Shown: positions 46,209 to 58,261 of the stretch, piece after piece
How positions within the stretch are numbered: position 1 is the stretch's first letter
Layout of the letters: each line of letters starts with the position of its first letter
NCBI GenBank assembly: GCA_948470475.1
Contig: OX419337.1
Location: forward strand, 1,893,141 to 1,957,140
Direction of reading: 5' to 3'
From: Galaxea fascicularis
Taxonomy: Eukaryota; Cnidaria; Anthozoa; Scleractinia; Euphylliidae
DNA length: 64,000 bases
Notes under the pieces: model-generated
What the model saw: the letters and a program-made list of their open reading frames with translations, nothing else
Told to the model about the DNA's origin: nothing
Databases searched by the model: none
Position numbers and translations under genes: made by a program

Positions 46209-48408
46209 ATTTATTTTGTTTGCTTAGAATAAAGTTTTCTTGATAGTGGTCGAGGCATAATATCTTTGGGTATTGTGGTGATTATCTGTAAGTCTTGCAG
46301 CTTCAGGATTCTTTACATTTTAGAGTAGCAACTTAGGATGTAGTTCAAGTTCAAGTTTATTAGGATTGCAACAAATAAATACAAAAACAGTGCTAACCCA
46401 CAAATAGCTAAGGCTAATCTAGGTGGGTAGCGTATAGGACAGCTTAGAGAGTAGATCTAGTTGTGAGCATTTTATAAGCAAAGAGATATATGCACATTAT
46501 ATAGTTGGTATTAAAGACTAAAAAAAGAAGTAGCAGTAGGTGTCTATGAAAATTTGGAAACATGGAAGCATTTTCACTGAAAATCAAGGGGCTGAAAATT
46601 TAATGTAGCTTAAGTCTTTTGCCAGGTACATGTACCAGCACTTCAGGAGAAACCTACACTATGCTAAATTAATTTCCAACATGTGTAACCAGTAAGATGA
46701 AATTACACTCTCACATTCAGAGGTAGTATCAAATTCAATATCCATCTAAAAATGTAATTGACCATCTATTATGATAAAGCTGCCTCTTTAGTGTGCTTTC
46801 CTAGTTATCCCATTTCAGTGGCTAGTTTGTAAGTTAACTTTGTTTACCCAAACGTTATGTACCTACCAGAATAATTTACTTGTAAGTATAATATGAAATT
46901 GAATCCTTCTTTTCAAAATGCAAAGCTGAAATGAGAAAAACTAAGACTATTACAAAGTGGAACTTTACAAATAAAAATAAAAATTTATGTATTTCATGTA
47001 ACATTAGACACCTCATCTGTACTTGGACGCAACACCTATAGTAGTTTGAAAGAAAAGAAAAGGAAAACTAGAGAGTCACACAAGAACATAACTCGTAATG
47101 TCACGCTCAAACATAGCCAAAGGTGTCTGACATTCTTACAGTGTCTGATAAAGAATTCCAGGTCAAGATGGCAAGATACTTGAAAGCACTGGCTCTTCAA
47201 AACATCAGAGTAATACTAGTCTTTCCTCTCAAACACCTTTGCTACCAGATCATTGAGAAGTATTATGGTTCATAAAACTATTCAATTTTTGTGTGGCTTA
47301 CACGAAGTGTATAGTCAAACTATAGCACTGTTTGTCCACAAGAGTCGAGTGCCTGTCATGTGGTCAAGTAAGCCACACATGTACATGTACGCATTGCGGA
47401 CCTATTTTTATCAGTGGTATCCTTAAAGAACATTCAACACAGTATATTAAATGCAGCTATAATGTACAAGATGCTGTACAACAGAGGTTCTAAGAAAATA
47501 GTATGTAGGAAGGGGTGGCTGTGTAATTTGAAAAGTATTAAAGTACATCACAATTCAGTGCTTTTAAAAATAGACTACAAATGCAAGTTCCCTGAGGATG
47601 GTGGCAGTGTTAGGATAATGATTTAAAACAGGTTAACACTGAAAAACTGGAATTTAAAATATAATAAGCGGTAAGGGACTGTTCAGTTTCATTGAGAAAG
47701 GGGGCCTGTTGAGAATCTCCTGTAATATCTAATGACCCTCTCAACAGAAGTTTGTATTTACCTGCCCCTCTCCCCTTGTACTCCTAAATATTTGGGAGGA
47801 TTCCCCCCAAAATAATAAAGTAGCAAGATCATCCTCCTGGATAATTTGAATGTTTAGAGTCTTACAAACAGATGCCATCAACACCAAACTTGAGGGTGAT
47901 AAAATTAATTCTGTTCAGTTTTTGGTGAACCACACACATGCTATTTTTTCAGTTGATCCCCCCTTTGAAGCCACATTTTTGGCATGGGCCCCCTAAATTC
48001 CACCAGCCCCTCCCCCCACCTAATGAAAAATGAACAGTCCCCAATGAACAATAGCCTGCAAACGCAGATGTATTTCCAGCGGTCATGACTGCTGGAAATA
48101 TGTATGCATTCAAAGGCTAGATGAACAACTAAAGTTGCATCTTACTGAAAAATACAGTACAGTTGTGCTGCCTTCTCTATGTTGACCATTCCATAACTAG
48201 CAAAATTGTTAAACATTTCTATTATTAAAGAAAACTGCCCTGACCTCCATGATGTCCTTCACCACTGCAACCAGTCATAACAGCTCAAATTATTCAACTG
48301 CACTCTCTTCTTTGTAGGTTTCCTTTCCTGACTACAGATTCTTTGTCAAAACAGATTTGAACACAAAATCATCAACAGACAATGAAAACAATACCAGTTA
48401 TAGGCCGT

Positions 48409-48986
48409 TTCAGAGTTGCATAGGGAACTGGGGTGAGTTTTAAATTTCAAGTAATCAATAAATCAAAGTTTAATTCTTTTGGGTTGAACAGAGACCAAGT
48501 TATGGGCCTTGAAACATGGCTCAAAATCCACACAAACATTCCCAATTTTGAGGCTGCATCCCCCAAAACCATATAAACTCTTAAAAAGATTATTCAGTTT
48601 TCTGACAACTGTTACCTAGTCCTGTCATCCACCTACTATTTGGAAATAACTGAGGTACAAATCAATATGTTTGGCATTTTTTTAACAATATCACATATCG
48701 GTGCTATGAATTTATTATCTTCCAGGCAATATGATCACAGAAATCGCAAAAAAAAAACAACAACAACAACAACAACAAAAACAAGGAGTTGTATGGTTTT
48801 GGGGGATGCTGACACAAAATTTATTAGAGACATTTGTATGGATTTTGAACCACGTTTCAAGGTCCATAACTTGGTCTCTGTTCAACCTAAATTAAGAATC
48901 AAACTTGGTCAAATGACCGATCTCAATGTTATCTTCCATGTATTAAAAATGGCGTCAGTTCCCTATGCAACTCCAAAATAGCCTAT
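48409..48986. mobile_element. Large foldback element (578 bp)
   Basis: ATAGGCCGTTTCAGAGTTGC at the left pairs with the right end reading GCAACTCCAAAATAGCCTAT; the longest matching arm contains GTTGAACAGAGACCAAGTTA and its complement. The arms are about 170 bp with indels. An A-rich CAACAACAAC run lies between them. Non-coding. Confidence 0.75.
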
Positions 48987-50343
48987 TGAAATTTATAGCA
49001 GGCAACAGCCTCAGTCATGAAAATAACAGTACAGGCTGTATATGTACAGGTAATGCACTGAAATGGAATGCCACCTGAAAGCAGATATTCCCTTCCTTCC
49101 TCCCTGAGTTCATGATAAGCTGCATCTTTACAGTCGGCTAATATACAGTATAGTCACAATCAAGATTTCCAACATCACATTATCGAACCCTTGAGGTTCC
49201 TCTGTCAGAAAATACCATGAAACCTGTTTTGTAACTCAAACTAAATTAAAATTTTTTAAACTAAATTCAAAGTTCAAATAAGCAGTATTAACACGTGTAC
49301 TCATGGAAACATGACATTACAGGGCTCTTTCCCTTTACACCTCATTGCATGGTTTTACAATGTGCATGCCATATTGAATGCTCAAAGGAGACAGTTTTCA
49401 CAGGAAAAATCCTGGGTGAAAACTTGAATTGGAAGTCTGAAATAACTCACATAATTTGCAAATAAGGTTTCCAAGTCAGCTGGTATTATTTGTGAGTCAC
49501 TGCCAGCTTCTACCATCCTAAAACCTCCCTATGTATACTGACTACTCCTTAATTTACCCTTACTTTCATTGTCTGGACGTCGAGGTACGGCTTCAATGCA
49601 TGAAGCAAATCTCTGCCATGTATCTATTTTGCAAAAGCATATTGTTAGAATCATAAATCAAAATTTAATTTCCTTGCTCAAACAGACCCTATTTTTTAAA
49701 GGAACTTTAGTATTTCAAAATTTCATGATATCCATTTTATGCATTCTTACAATAATCTGTTATCTGCTGTTTTCATATTAATCAAATCCATTCCTACAAC
49801 AGTAGCAACTGTGTACAACAGAGCTGTTGTCTAACAAACATTAAGAAATTCTGATTTTTTTTTTCAAGGACCAAATTCCTTTAATTCACTTGACAGAAGT
49901 CATCAACTCTAGTTTCTTATCCTTTTTTAAGAAAAAGCTGAAAAGTATACTTAAAAAATATCTATGCATAAGACTCAGTTACAAATAGCTTACTTTAAGG
50001 GGGCTGGAAAGGGTTTTTAGCTGCATGTGCACGTGCAATCTACACATGCGATAACTAAGATGCACGCATCAGCTGAATGAATCAAAATCAAGCACACTGG
50101 AAGTTAAATACTGCATAAAATCGCATGAACCGGAAATAAATTTTGCCAAAAACATTTGTTTTTAGCTCAAAATTTTGCTTGGTGACCTAACTTTATTTTT
50201 TGCATGTACACACCATTCACGATGACACTTTAAATATAAAAGTTTTGGGGAGAATTATCAAGTACTGAAAACAATAGTTCTGTAAGCCATGAAACACGTT
50301 TTTTTTAAATATCTTAAATTCCACTAGATAATTTTTTTTCATA

Positions 50344-50813
50344 CAGTAAACACCCGCATATAAGAACACATGGATTAAGAACATCAGGCTGAAATTTTGC
50401 AAATAAAGCACCATTTTTATAAGAACAAAATCAGCCTGGAAATGTAAAATGTTCTTATAAAATGGAGAAGGCATTAAAAAAAAGTACATAGCATGCCCTA
50501 GAACTACATGCCCTTCATGTTAGATGTATTTTCTTGTTCTGTTCACTAGTTAACAAGTGATAAGGCTTCTTTTGTTTTTGCAGGTTAATTGTTACAATGA
50601 TGTCATGATATTAATTAATTTTATATTCCCATTAAATATGCTTATTAAATCTCAAGCAATATTTTTTCCTTAGTTAGTTCTGAATTCCAACAACAAAATT
50701 TAAGAACAATTTAAGAACATCTTGAGGCTGATTTTTCACTAAATACCCAATAAATAAGAACCTGATCAGCCTGAGCTCCGAAATCATGTGTTCTTATATG
50801 CGGGTGTTTACTG
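50344..50813. mobile_element. MITE, 470 bp, TA target duplication
   Basis: CAGTAAACACCCGCATATAA at the left is exactly mirrored at the right (TTATATGCGGGTGTTTACTG). TA flanks both ends, as in Tc1/mariner-type elements. Inside, TAAGAACA motifs and AATCAGCCTG/CAGGCTGA segments repeat in both orientations. No coding capacity. Confidence 0.85.
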
Positions 50814-52311
50814 TACTGCCTGAAAAGTTAAAGAATTTAGGGAGCTTCCCAACAATTTAAGAAAATAATTAAAACGGTAGGTCACCGAATTAGTTTTTCA
50901 GATAAATTACAAAAACTGGCATTAAGAGGACCTTTTTGTGGACCTGGCACATTGCCATCATGGTAACAGATATGACATCATAAGCACCCTTAAAATATAG
51001 CCCGACAATAGAGTTCTAAGGAGACACATAGATTTGCTTACACCATTAAATATCCTTCTTTGTAATCTTTCACCGTTTCGCAAAACACAGCATCAACGAA
51101 AAACCTTTTAGAGCCTCCTTAAATTTAATCCACTTTAGTTTCTTTGCCATTTGTACTCCACCTGTTGCACCTATGCCTTCTTGCCACTTTCGTCTGAGTG
51201 TTATCTTTTGATACTCATTTTTTCCTGTTCCTTGTTTTGAATCTGTATTTCTTTTGTTCGGCAAACTCAATAAATCAAATAAACTAATAAATTGTCAGCA
51301 AACAAAGGAATCATACAAAGTACCGTACCTGTTCCATACACCGCAGCACAGGTATCCCTCAGAGCACTATGGTTACAATGTTTCATTAAATCCTCTGTCA
51401 GATGTAACTGAAGAAAGAACAGGAAAAAGAAGAGAGGATACTCTTAAGCTTCACCATTACTTTAAAGTACATGCTTACATGTAATACAGAGTAGAAAGGA
51501 TGACTGTGCTCTCTTGATAAGAAGTAAATCTCATTCATTTGTTTCCTTGTGTCTTTACCATCATGCTAACTGTTTAAAAACTGTACTGATGCACATGCAT
51601 ATATATTTGTCCTGAGTTAAAAAAAAAAACATACTTGCAAATTCTCCACTCAAACACACTAGCTTAACCTCAGAACTACTTTGCACTAGTCCTTTGTTAG
51701 GGCAAAATTAATAGCACCCCAATCCACCAGTCCTGAGAACTGACCTTTGGTGTTGTCAAAGATTTATGGAAATCCTTCTGAAAGGGTAGAGTCCTGGAAG
51801 ACATTGTTCTGGTTGCTATTTGGATGATACATCTACTGGATTGATACAAGATACAGCTTGGATGATTAAAGGTACAGGAAAGGTATCAGCATAGTGGCAA
51901 CAAACGTGTCACTTTACAATTCTTCTGTGTGGTAGCAGTCTACATAATTATTTTGATCTCACACACCCCAGCCGACCCATGCAGGATATAGATCACCACA
52001 CCGGGGACTATGTCCACTACTCAAGTTCTACTCTTTGTGAACAGTGTGTGAGTTCTTTAACGTCCCACAGATTATTAGGAACAAGTCAAACCGTTTGTAC
52101 ATGTAGATGTCGTTACAAAGGCAGCAGTTTCTCCTCAGTTATTTTTTTAAAGACCCTGAGTGTTGGTCTGTATGTATGTACTTTACACAATTGTTTCACG
52201 AAATATGCTCGTGAAAAAGAGCAAAAGAATCTCTATAATCACCTTAGGAATTATGCGAGACTGAAATACCCCAGTAGAAAGATCTGTCATTAAAAACATT
52301 TCCATTTGCAG
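50814..52311. other. Unassigned
   Basis: A minus-strand frame at 51270-51070 encodes a basic peptide (NEYQKITLRRKWQEGIG) that I do not recognise. A diverged SINE body lies at 52049-52171. Nothing else supportable. Confidence 0.3.
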
Positions 52312-52709
52312 CTGTGACCTGCTTTGGTCATCATCCCCATTATCTTGGATACATTGTGAATAATTATGTAAAACATGGAGACCAAGTGGTTGAGTTCATG
52401 GCACTACAACAAGCTGATTATCCTTTGCTATGGGCCGATGCTTGTTCTCAGAGGAAGGAAGCTTTAGGAAGGAGAACAACACAAAAATACAGGATTAAGG
52501 AGCAATTTAACCAATCGCTCTGCAAGTGCATTTTACACTCTGAACCATTTTTCCGCTGTCCTCTGCAAAAGAACATGGATAGTAATTTAGTCCCTGGACG
52601 GTTCACCAGACTTTTCCAAGTTCAACAAATTTCAACAATTGTGAATAGCTTAAGGAAAACGAGAAGTTATAATTATTTCTTTGCTAAAAGAACACAAACG
52701 TTCCTGTAA
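52312..52709 (+). CDS. Candidate terminal exon, unassigned
   Basis: After a strong acceptor (AACATTTCCATTTGCAG, ending 52311) an open frame runs about 132 codons to TAA at 52707-52709. The first 65 residues look like real protein (YLGYIVNNYVKHGDQVVEF, YPLLWADACSQRKEALG, TTQKYRIKEQ). From about 52580 the sequence matches the interior of the MITE at 27543, so the C-terminal part is repeat-derived. I do not know the family. It may be the end of a + strand gene or a gene fragment. Confidence 0.35.
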
Positions 52710-55005
52710 GACTTATGACGTCACCAGAAAGTTATTAGAGATCAATAAGGGAATGAGGCAATATCATAGCTCATTTGGGCTAAAAATAAGCCATCAAAGC
52801 CTTCTCAATAACTTGCACGTGACTATATCAACATGAGCTGGCATGCCAAAACGAATCTGTAATATTTGATTTTTTGTGTGTGAAAGGTCACCATTTCCTG
52901 GAAATAAAAACTAAGCTTATTACATTTTTTCTTTCTGTTTCAAAACTTTGAGGCTAAGGATCTGTTTAGGTAGCAAGGCTGTGCTCTAAGAAAAGTAGTT
53001 GGGCACCCAAACCTCTAAACCCTTGAAATCCAGGGTGCCCAGCATATAAGTTTGGTGCAAAAACTAATATTTCCTGGTCGCCCAATGGCAAAAGTCGCCA
53101 GGGGTGACCAGGTGCCGCTAGAGCACAGCCCTGGGTAGTCAATTACTTTTAACATTGGTCAGAATTGAGTAAGCTTGCATAACTGCTTACCTCTCCAAAG
53201 ATCGAAGAAGCAACATAAATAAAATCATGGCACCCTGACATGAGTTTACCCTCCGGTATTTTTTGCTCAATCATATAGATCAGTGGGCAATTAATAGGAA
53301 TCCAGGTTGGCAGGGTGTAGCCAAATAATAAAGAATTCATTTAAAAGCTCCTTCAACAGATCAAATATGGCCTTGTAAGCAGCCACCATGGTCAAAGAAG
53401 AGATACAAGTAGCCCTGGGAACTAGGTTTGGGAGGATTTGCACGGTAAGAATGATGAGGGTGTCTCCCGCATTGATGGTCATTCATACTAATAATGAAAT
53501 GGAGTACAAGTAGGTATTGATTTCACCACTTTCTGTCTTAAACAGGGTATCACTACATGTACATAACCCAATGGCTTCAACAGGACAAGCTTAGATGTTT
53601 GTTTATAGAAGCCTGACCACAAGCTGCCAGTTATTGATGGGCTTCCCTTGACTTTGATAATTACATCCTATTGCACTACAAAAAAGATAAGTGGTAACTG
53701 CAAAACACTCATATAGAATTCTGTCTTAGATGGGATAGAGAGGTCAGGGGGGGGGGACTGACAACAAAATGGGGGAGGGAGAATGTTATCTTTAAGTAAA
53801 AATAAATATAATAAATTTCAGAGGAGGGCAATTCACTTTGGGAGGTTAGGAGGTATTTTCTATGACTAAAAAGCTCCATTAAGCCACTGTTTAATTTCAG
53901 ATCTCATCAGTGCAGGCATTAAGAGACAGTCAAACCTGTCACAATTTGTCACACAGTCAAGTTGAAGATTTTAAGCTGCCTATAACAGTATTTTTCAGTT
54001 TCCATTATACTTTGGCATTTTTGTAAACATTGTATGTTTTTTATGTGGGAAATGTTTATGTACTATTAATAATGACTACATTCATTGATATGATTACAAG
54101 TCTCAATAATATTGAAAACATTAAACATGGAAGCTTGATAGAGTCTTTATGTTATGTTAAGTAAGTTCTTGGTTTCTGTAATAAGGAAAGAGCTACATGA
54201 TCATAGAAATACCTGTTACAGTCAATGTCCATGATGTGCGACTAGTAGTTTTAAAATTTGAATGAAGTTTTGACATTTACATGTCAGTTTAAACATAATG
54301 CCAGTGAGCTTTCAGAGAAGCCGTGAAAGTTTCCCTTGCTTAATTGACAAAACAGAAAATGAGATGAGTTTTTCTACACGTTGGAGGATGAAGTATTTTT
54401 TTCAAACTCACAGATGATTTTCATTATTAAGTATTGAATTTTTAATTCAGTCAAGGAAATGTGATTAGAGATCATTGACAAAAAATGCTGGTCTTCCTTG
54501 ATGGAGATTGGCTGTAAAAAAAATTATTGATATAATTATGCATATTCATAGTTCAGATGTGGAGAGCAATGGCTTGAGGGCTTTTGCTACGGAAGAGTGG
54601 ACAGCTGATTACAGACAAGCAGTTTATTAAAATATCTTGCAAGCACAATTCAGTAGCTGGGTTGACAAGAGCAATCATGATCAGGTCTCACTGTTTTTCT
54701 CTCTTTCTTTTTTGTCATATGTTCATATCATTCTAATTTAATGTAAAAGAGTGGAACTTGCATTACTGAGTTGTAATTAGTAGTGTCATTTGTTCCATTT
54801 TTTTAAGGGTTAAAAATAATAAAAGTCTTTAAATTGTGAAAAAAAATTACTAATCATTGAATCTGTTCAAAGTAATTCCAGTTAAAAACTCTATTCTTGA
54901 TCACGTATTTGTTGAGAAGAGTTACATCAACATTCTTTTATTAATTATTTACCGACTTTCTCAGCTTGGAATAAAAGAGGCTTGATAACAAAATACCACA
55001 CTTAC
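52710..55005. other. Unassigned
   Basis: AT-rich. On the - strand a frame at 53340-53193 ends at a good donor (GGAGAG then GTAAGC), but no acceptor precedes it in frame. No gene can be supported. Confidence 0.3.
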
Positions 55006-55077
55006 TCTGAGCTGGAGTTCCTTGAAAGTTGTTCTTGGTCCCTGACATGAAGTTGTTCCCCTCTGCTGCAGTGAAAT
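55006..55077 (-). CDS. Candidate small internal exon, possibly KICS2 5' region
   Basis: Acceptor TTTTTCATAG precedes 55077 and a consensus donor GTAAGT follows 55006, on the - strand. The 72-base exon is open in phase 1 to phase 1, encoding FTAAEGNNFMSGTKNNFQGT and PAQ. Its upstream phase fits the exon at 57243-57195 and its downstream phase fits the first recognised KICS2 exon at 35285. The peptide is low in complexity and matches nothing I know, so the link rests on splice phase, strand and order only. Confidence 0.45.
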
Positions 55078-55582
55078 CTATGAAAAATTATGAATACCGG
55101 TAATTAGGATTAGGAGACAAAGAGAATCGAACCTAGGTGAACATTAAGAATCACAGGAAATGTGGTTATTTGGTTATCTGGGTGATGGTATGGTTTTTGG
55201 TTGGATGAATTAAGAAACTTGTTGTGTTTTCTGTTCAGTAACTCAACTATTAAATATAAAACAGTCACAGCCATGAGACTTTCTACTACAAGTCAGGCAA
55301 TGGAAGTCAGTTAAATGAAGTCAGTCACGAGTCACCAAGTCTGTTCAGTACACTTGGACAACATTCACTGAACCTGATTTATTGTTAAACGTAGCATGTC
55401 TTGGAGCAAGAGGCCAATCATTGCTTTAAAAGCAATGATGTTAGTTAATTTCAGAGATAACCAACAGAGAAATGGGTAATCAACACATTTTAATTCTGGT
55501 GTCAAGTTATACAAGAAACCATAGGGGACGGGTGCTTTTTGTCAGGAATAAATAAATTAATTTCTGATCCTTCATCACCCTA

Positions 55583-55929
55583 ATGCTAAAGTGAACACAT
55601 TAAAAGGGCAGGCAGACAAGAGATGGTCCATAGGGTATTTGGCAGAATGTTGTGAGGTATGCACTCCTCTGCTGGGGAGATGGCATGTGCTTTAGAGAGT
55701 TGTACTGTAGACAGTCACACAATGCTCTTGCATTCTTGATTAACTTGTATTTTTAGCTAATGCCTAAACCCTAACCCTAAAACAAACAAATTAAAGGGGC
55801 AGACAGGAGATGGTCTGAAGGGTATTTGGCAGGATGGTGTGAGGTATGTACCCCTTTGTTTAACGGGGAGGTGGCACGTGCTTTAGAGAGTTGCACTATA
55901 GCCAGTCACACAATATTCTTGCAGTTTAC
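55583..55929. repeat. Diverged direct repeat, two copies about 195 bp apart
   Basis: The block AGACAAGAGATGGTCC ... GGGTATTTGGCAGAATG ... TGCTTTAGAGAGTTG ... CAGTCACACAATGCTCTTGC at 55610-55727 recurs with scattered changes at 55800-55925. AAACCCTAACCCTAA between them is a short telomere-like string that is probably coincidental. Confidence 0.75.
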
Positions 55930-56318
55930 AGACATCCATGTGATGGTGATGGTATATTTTTAGCGTGGCAAATAAGTCAAAGGTGAAGCCTTCATAATAT
56001 AAATTATTAGTGACATAACAAAGGATACCCAAAATGAAAGCAACACTGCAAAGTATTACATGACTGTTGTGCCATACATCTTTGTGATGAATTTGTGAAG
56101 CTGTTGTAACAAGTGAATAACAAGGTCTCTAACTACGCAATGCACAAATCACACAAATCAGGTTGTACATGTACCTTCAGTAAAATACATGAGTGCACTT
56201 GTACCTATGGTTTTCTTCTATGAAATCTTCAACTAGCGCGTCTTCCTGTCTGTTAACTCAAAATTAATTGACATTGTGAAAACAGTGCCCCAAGCCAATT
56301 GAACTCTATTACAAATCT

Positions 56319-56613
56319 GGCCCCGGTTGCTCAAAGGCTGGATAGTGCTATCCACCGGATAAATATCTATCCAGCGGATAGTGCAATTAGCTTTCCCATT
56401 ACTTAACCGCTGGATAGTGATTTATCTGGCCCCGGTTGTTCAAACGTTGGATAGCACTATCCACCGGATAAATCACTATCCAGCGGATAAGTAATGGGAA
56501 AGCTAATTCCACCATCCACTGGATAGATATTTATCCGGTGGATAGCGTTAACCAGCCTTTGAACAACCGGGGCCTGGTGGATAGCGCTATCCAGCGTTTG
56601 AACAACCGGGGCC
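56319..56613. mobile_element. Foldback element with interleaved arms (GGCCCCGGTTG ends)
   Basis: GGCCCCGGTTGCTCAAAGGC at 56319 pairs with the block ending at 56574, forming a palindrome centred near 56446. A second GGCCCCGGTTGTTCAAACGT at 56428, in the loop, pairs not with that block but with another complementary end at 56575-56613. CTATCC/GGATAG units are repeated throughout. The end motif is shared with the elements at 23200 and 27603. Confidence 0.8.
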
Positions 56614-57194
56614 TGCACCATGATTTTATAACTCATATAATTACAGGGTTGTCACTAAGTTATGAGTCAATCATTGCTTTGAGCTACACTAAACATATTT
56701 TTTTTGTGCGATTTCAACCTGAAAACGTTCTTACATGTAATTATCTTACATGGTATAGTACATTACAATAAAATAATCAATGCAGACCTAACAAGGAAAC
56801 CGACCAAAGTGCACTGTTGGTTGTACATGTGTGTGCTATCAAGTTGCTTGTTATATGCTTGTGTGGCTTACTCTGATGTGGTATGTTCTTAACACATTCT
56901 TAAAATTTCGGTTCAACTCAGCCTCGACATTCTTATAAAAAAGAGAGCTTAATACACCAACAAATAATTATTTTGTTCCAATGACTGAAATGGACCTCAC
57001 GACGAACATGAAATTGTAGACTGTTTCAGGAGGAGTCCAATGCATAACTAATGATTTAAGCCTACAAACTTTAAATATACTGCACCAAACATAAGCATCA
57101 GTAGAATATTCACTCATATTCACAAAGTGACGAACAGCGTCAAGCAGCATTGACCCAAAACGTTGCTTGGGAGTTATTGTAGGTTCGCACTCAC

Positions 57195-57243
57195 CATCTT
57201 CGCCGGGTGGCAGCCAAGCTCGCGTTTCCATCGATAGCATCAT
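57195..57243 (-). CDS. Candidate first coding exon, possibly of KICS2
   Basis: On the - strand ATGATGCTATCGATGGAAAC opens 16 codons, MMLSMETRAWLPPGED, plus one base, followed by the donor GTGAGT at 57194-57189. The frame is open upstream to 57441, and a strong acceptor-like tract (TTTTTTATCGCATTTCTTCAG) lies at about 57304, so the exon could start there. A separate ATGGCGGACGACATGGC with good start context at 57411 opens another frame that stops at about 57268; it might be an upstream ORF. Phase matches the exon at 55077. If joined through that exon to 35285 the KICS2 product would have 487 residues. Confidence 0.4.
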
Positions 57244-57610
57244 TTTTCTGTTGTAATTTCCTTTTAAAAGTACCTTAACGAAAAGAAGATGGTTGCTAAA
57301 CTGAAGAAATGCGATAAAAAATATAGGTAGCGGTGCTCGTTCAAGACAAACCACCCATTTTTCATCTGACAGGGCACGATGTCGAGGTTGTTTGCCATGT
57401 CGTCCGCCATGTTTTAAATGTGCGCGCGTCAGCATGCTCATGACGTAAACTATTCCTAATAAGGGATCTTCAGGGGCTACGGGAGTGGGGTGGGGAGGAG
57501 AACAAAATTAAATTCATGCAATTCATGGTCCGTCCTGAGGCATCCTGAGGGTGCGGACTTGGCAGGCTGTTGTTCAATTGCTACTGAATTGCTAGGGCGG
57601 CAGGCTTAGA

Positions 57611-58261
57611 GACGGACCATTAGAAAAGTGATGGGGGCAAGGGGGGGGGGGGGGGGCGGCGGTGAGGAAAAAATAAAAAAAAATTATGTAAGGGAAAATG
57701 CCGAGAAAAAAATTCAAGCAAAGAAGAAGGTAAAGAAAAAAAATTCATGGAGAAGGAAGGTCCAATTGTGACTTTTATTTAATAATTATATAATATTTGC
57801 CAGTGTCTATTCTATTCTTGGATTGACATTTTGGAGTGGAGGCCACTACAGAGGGGCTGTGTTGGTTAATGGAGTATGGCATCATTATGATGGGCTGTGG
57901 GAAAGGAATTCCAGAGGGCAGGGACTGCGAAAATGAACAGGGAAGCCGTCCACTCCAAGTGGCTTCCTCCTCTCTCACTGTGTGTACATTTTCGAAAAGA
58001 TTTTGCATTAAAAAGTGGCCTTTATCCTTTGATCTGTTGTGAGTGTAGAATAATTTATAAATCACAAAAACATAGATAATGAATCAAGATTTCACGGTTA
58101 AAAAAAAAGCAATATTTGTTTAAAAAAAAAAATTCGTGCAGGGGGTTTCACCCGGAAAAAAAATTCCTGCACAAGCAGTGCGCAAAAAAAAAAAAAAAAA
58201 AAAAAAAATTCGTACCAGCTGAAAATCCCCCCCCCCCCCATCACTTTTCTAATGGTCCGTC
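57611..58261. mobile_element. Large MITE with GACGGACCATTAGAAAAGTG ends and homopolymer arms
   Basis: GACGGACCATTAGAAAAGTG at the left and CACTTTTCTAATGGTCCGTC at the right are perfect inverted repeats. Inside them a G run (57641-57656) faces a C run (58228-58239), and A-rich tracts follow. The 651-bp element is related to the one at 7468-7681. Reading frames inside are low-complexity artefacts. Confidence 0.85.

Larger units (their letters stand above)
45387..49500. other. Unassigned, repeat-bearing stretch
   Basis: Besides the foldbacks at 45855 and 48409, a fragment at 46345-46430 (GTTCAAGTTCAAGTTTATTA ... GGCTAATCTAGGTGGGT) resembles 63129-63222, probably the 3' end of a retroelement on the - strand. 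An exon-like stretch after an acceptor at 48317 overlaps the arm of the 48409 foldback and is not reported as coding. No gene recognised. Confidence 0.35.

Noticed and set aside
48317..48430. Exon-like + strand stretch after TTCTTTGTAG (VSFPDYRFFVKTD)
   Set aside because: It runs into the arm of the foldback at 48409 and has no linked exon; too weak to call.
49441..49530. - strand exon-like stretch (MVEAGSDSQIIPADLETLFANY) with donor GTGAGT
   Set aside because: Its phases (2 in, 0 out) fit neither neighbour in the proposed KICS2 5' region, and no partner was found.
53149..53482. Two overlapping - strand ORFs near 53.2-53.5 kb
   Set aside because: They lie in different frames with a stop between them and no acceptor; possibly a repeat remnant.
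55772..55786. Telomere-like AAACCCTAACCCTAA string
   Set aside because: Only two units, between copies of a local duplication; not a telomere.
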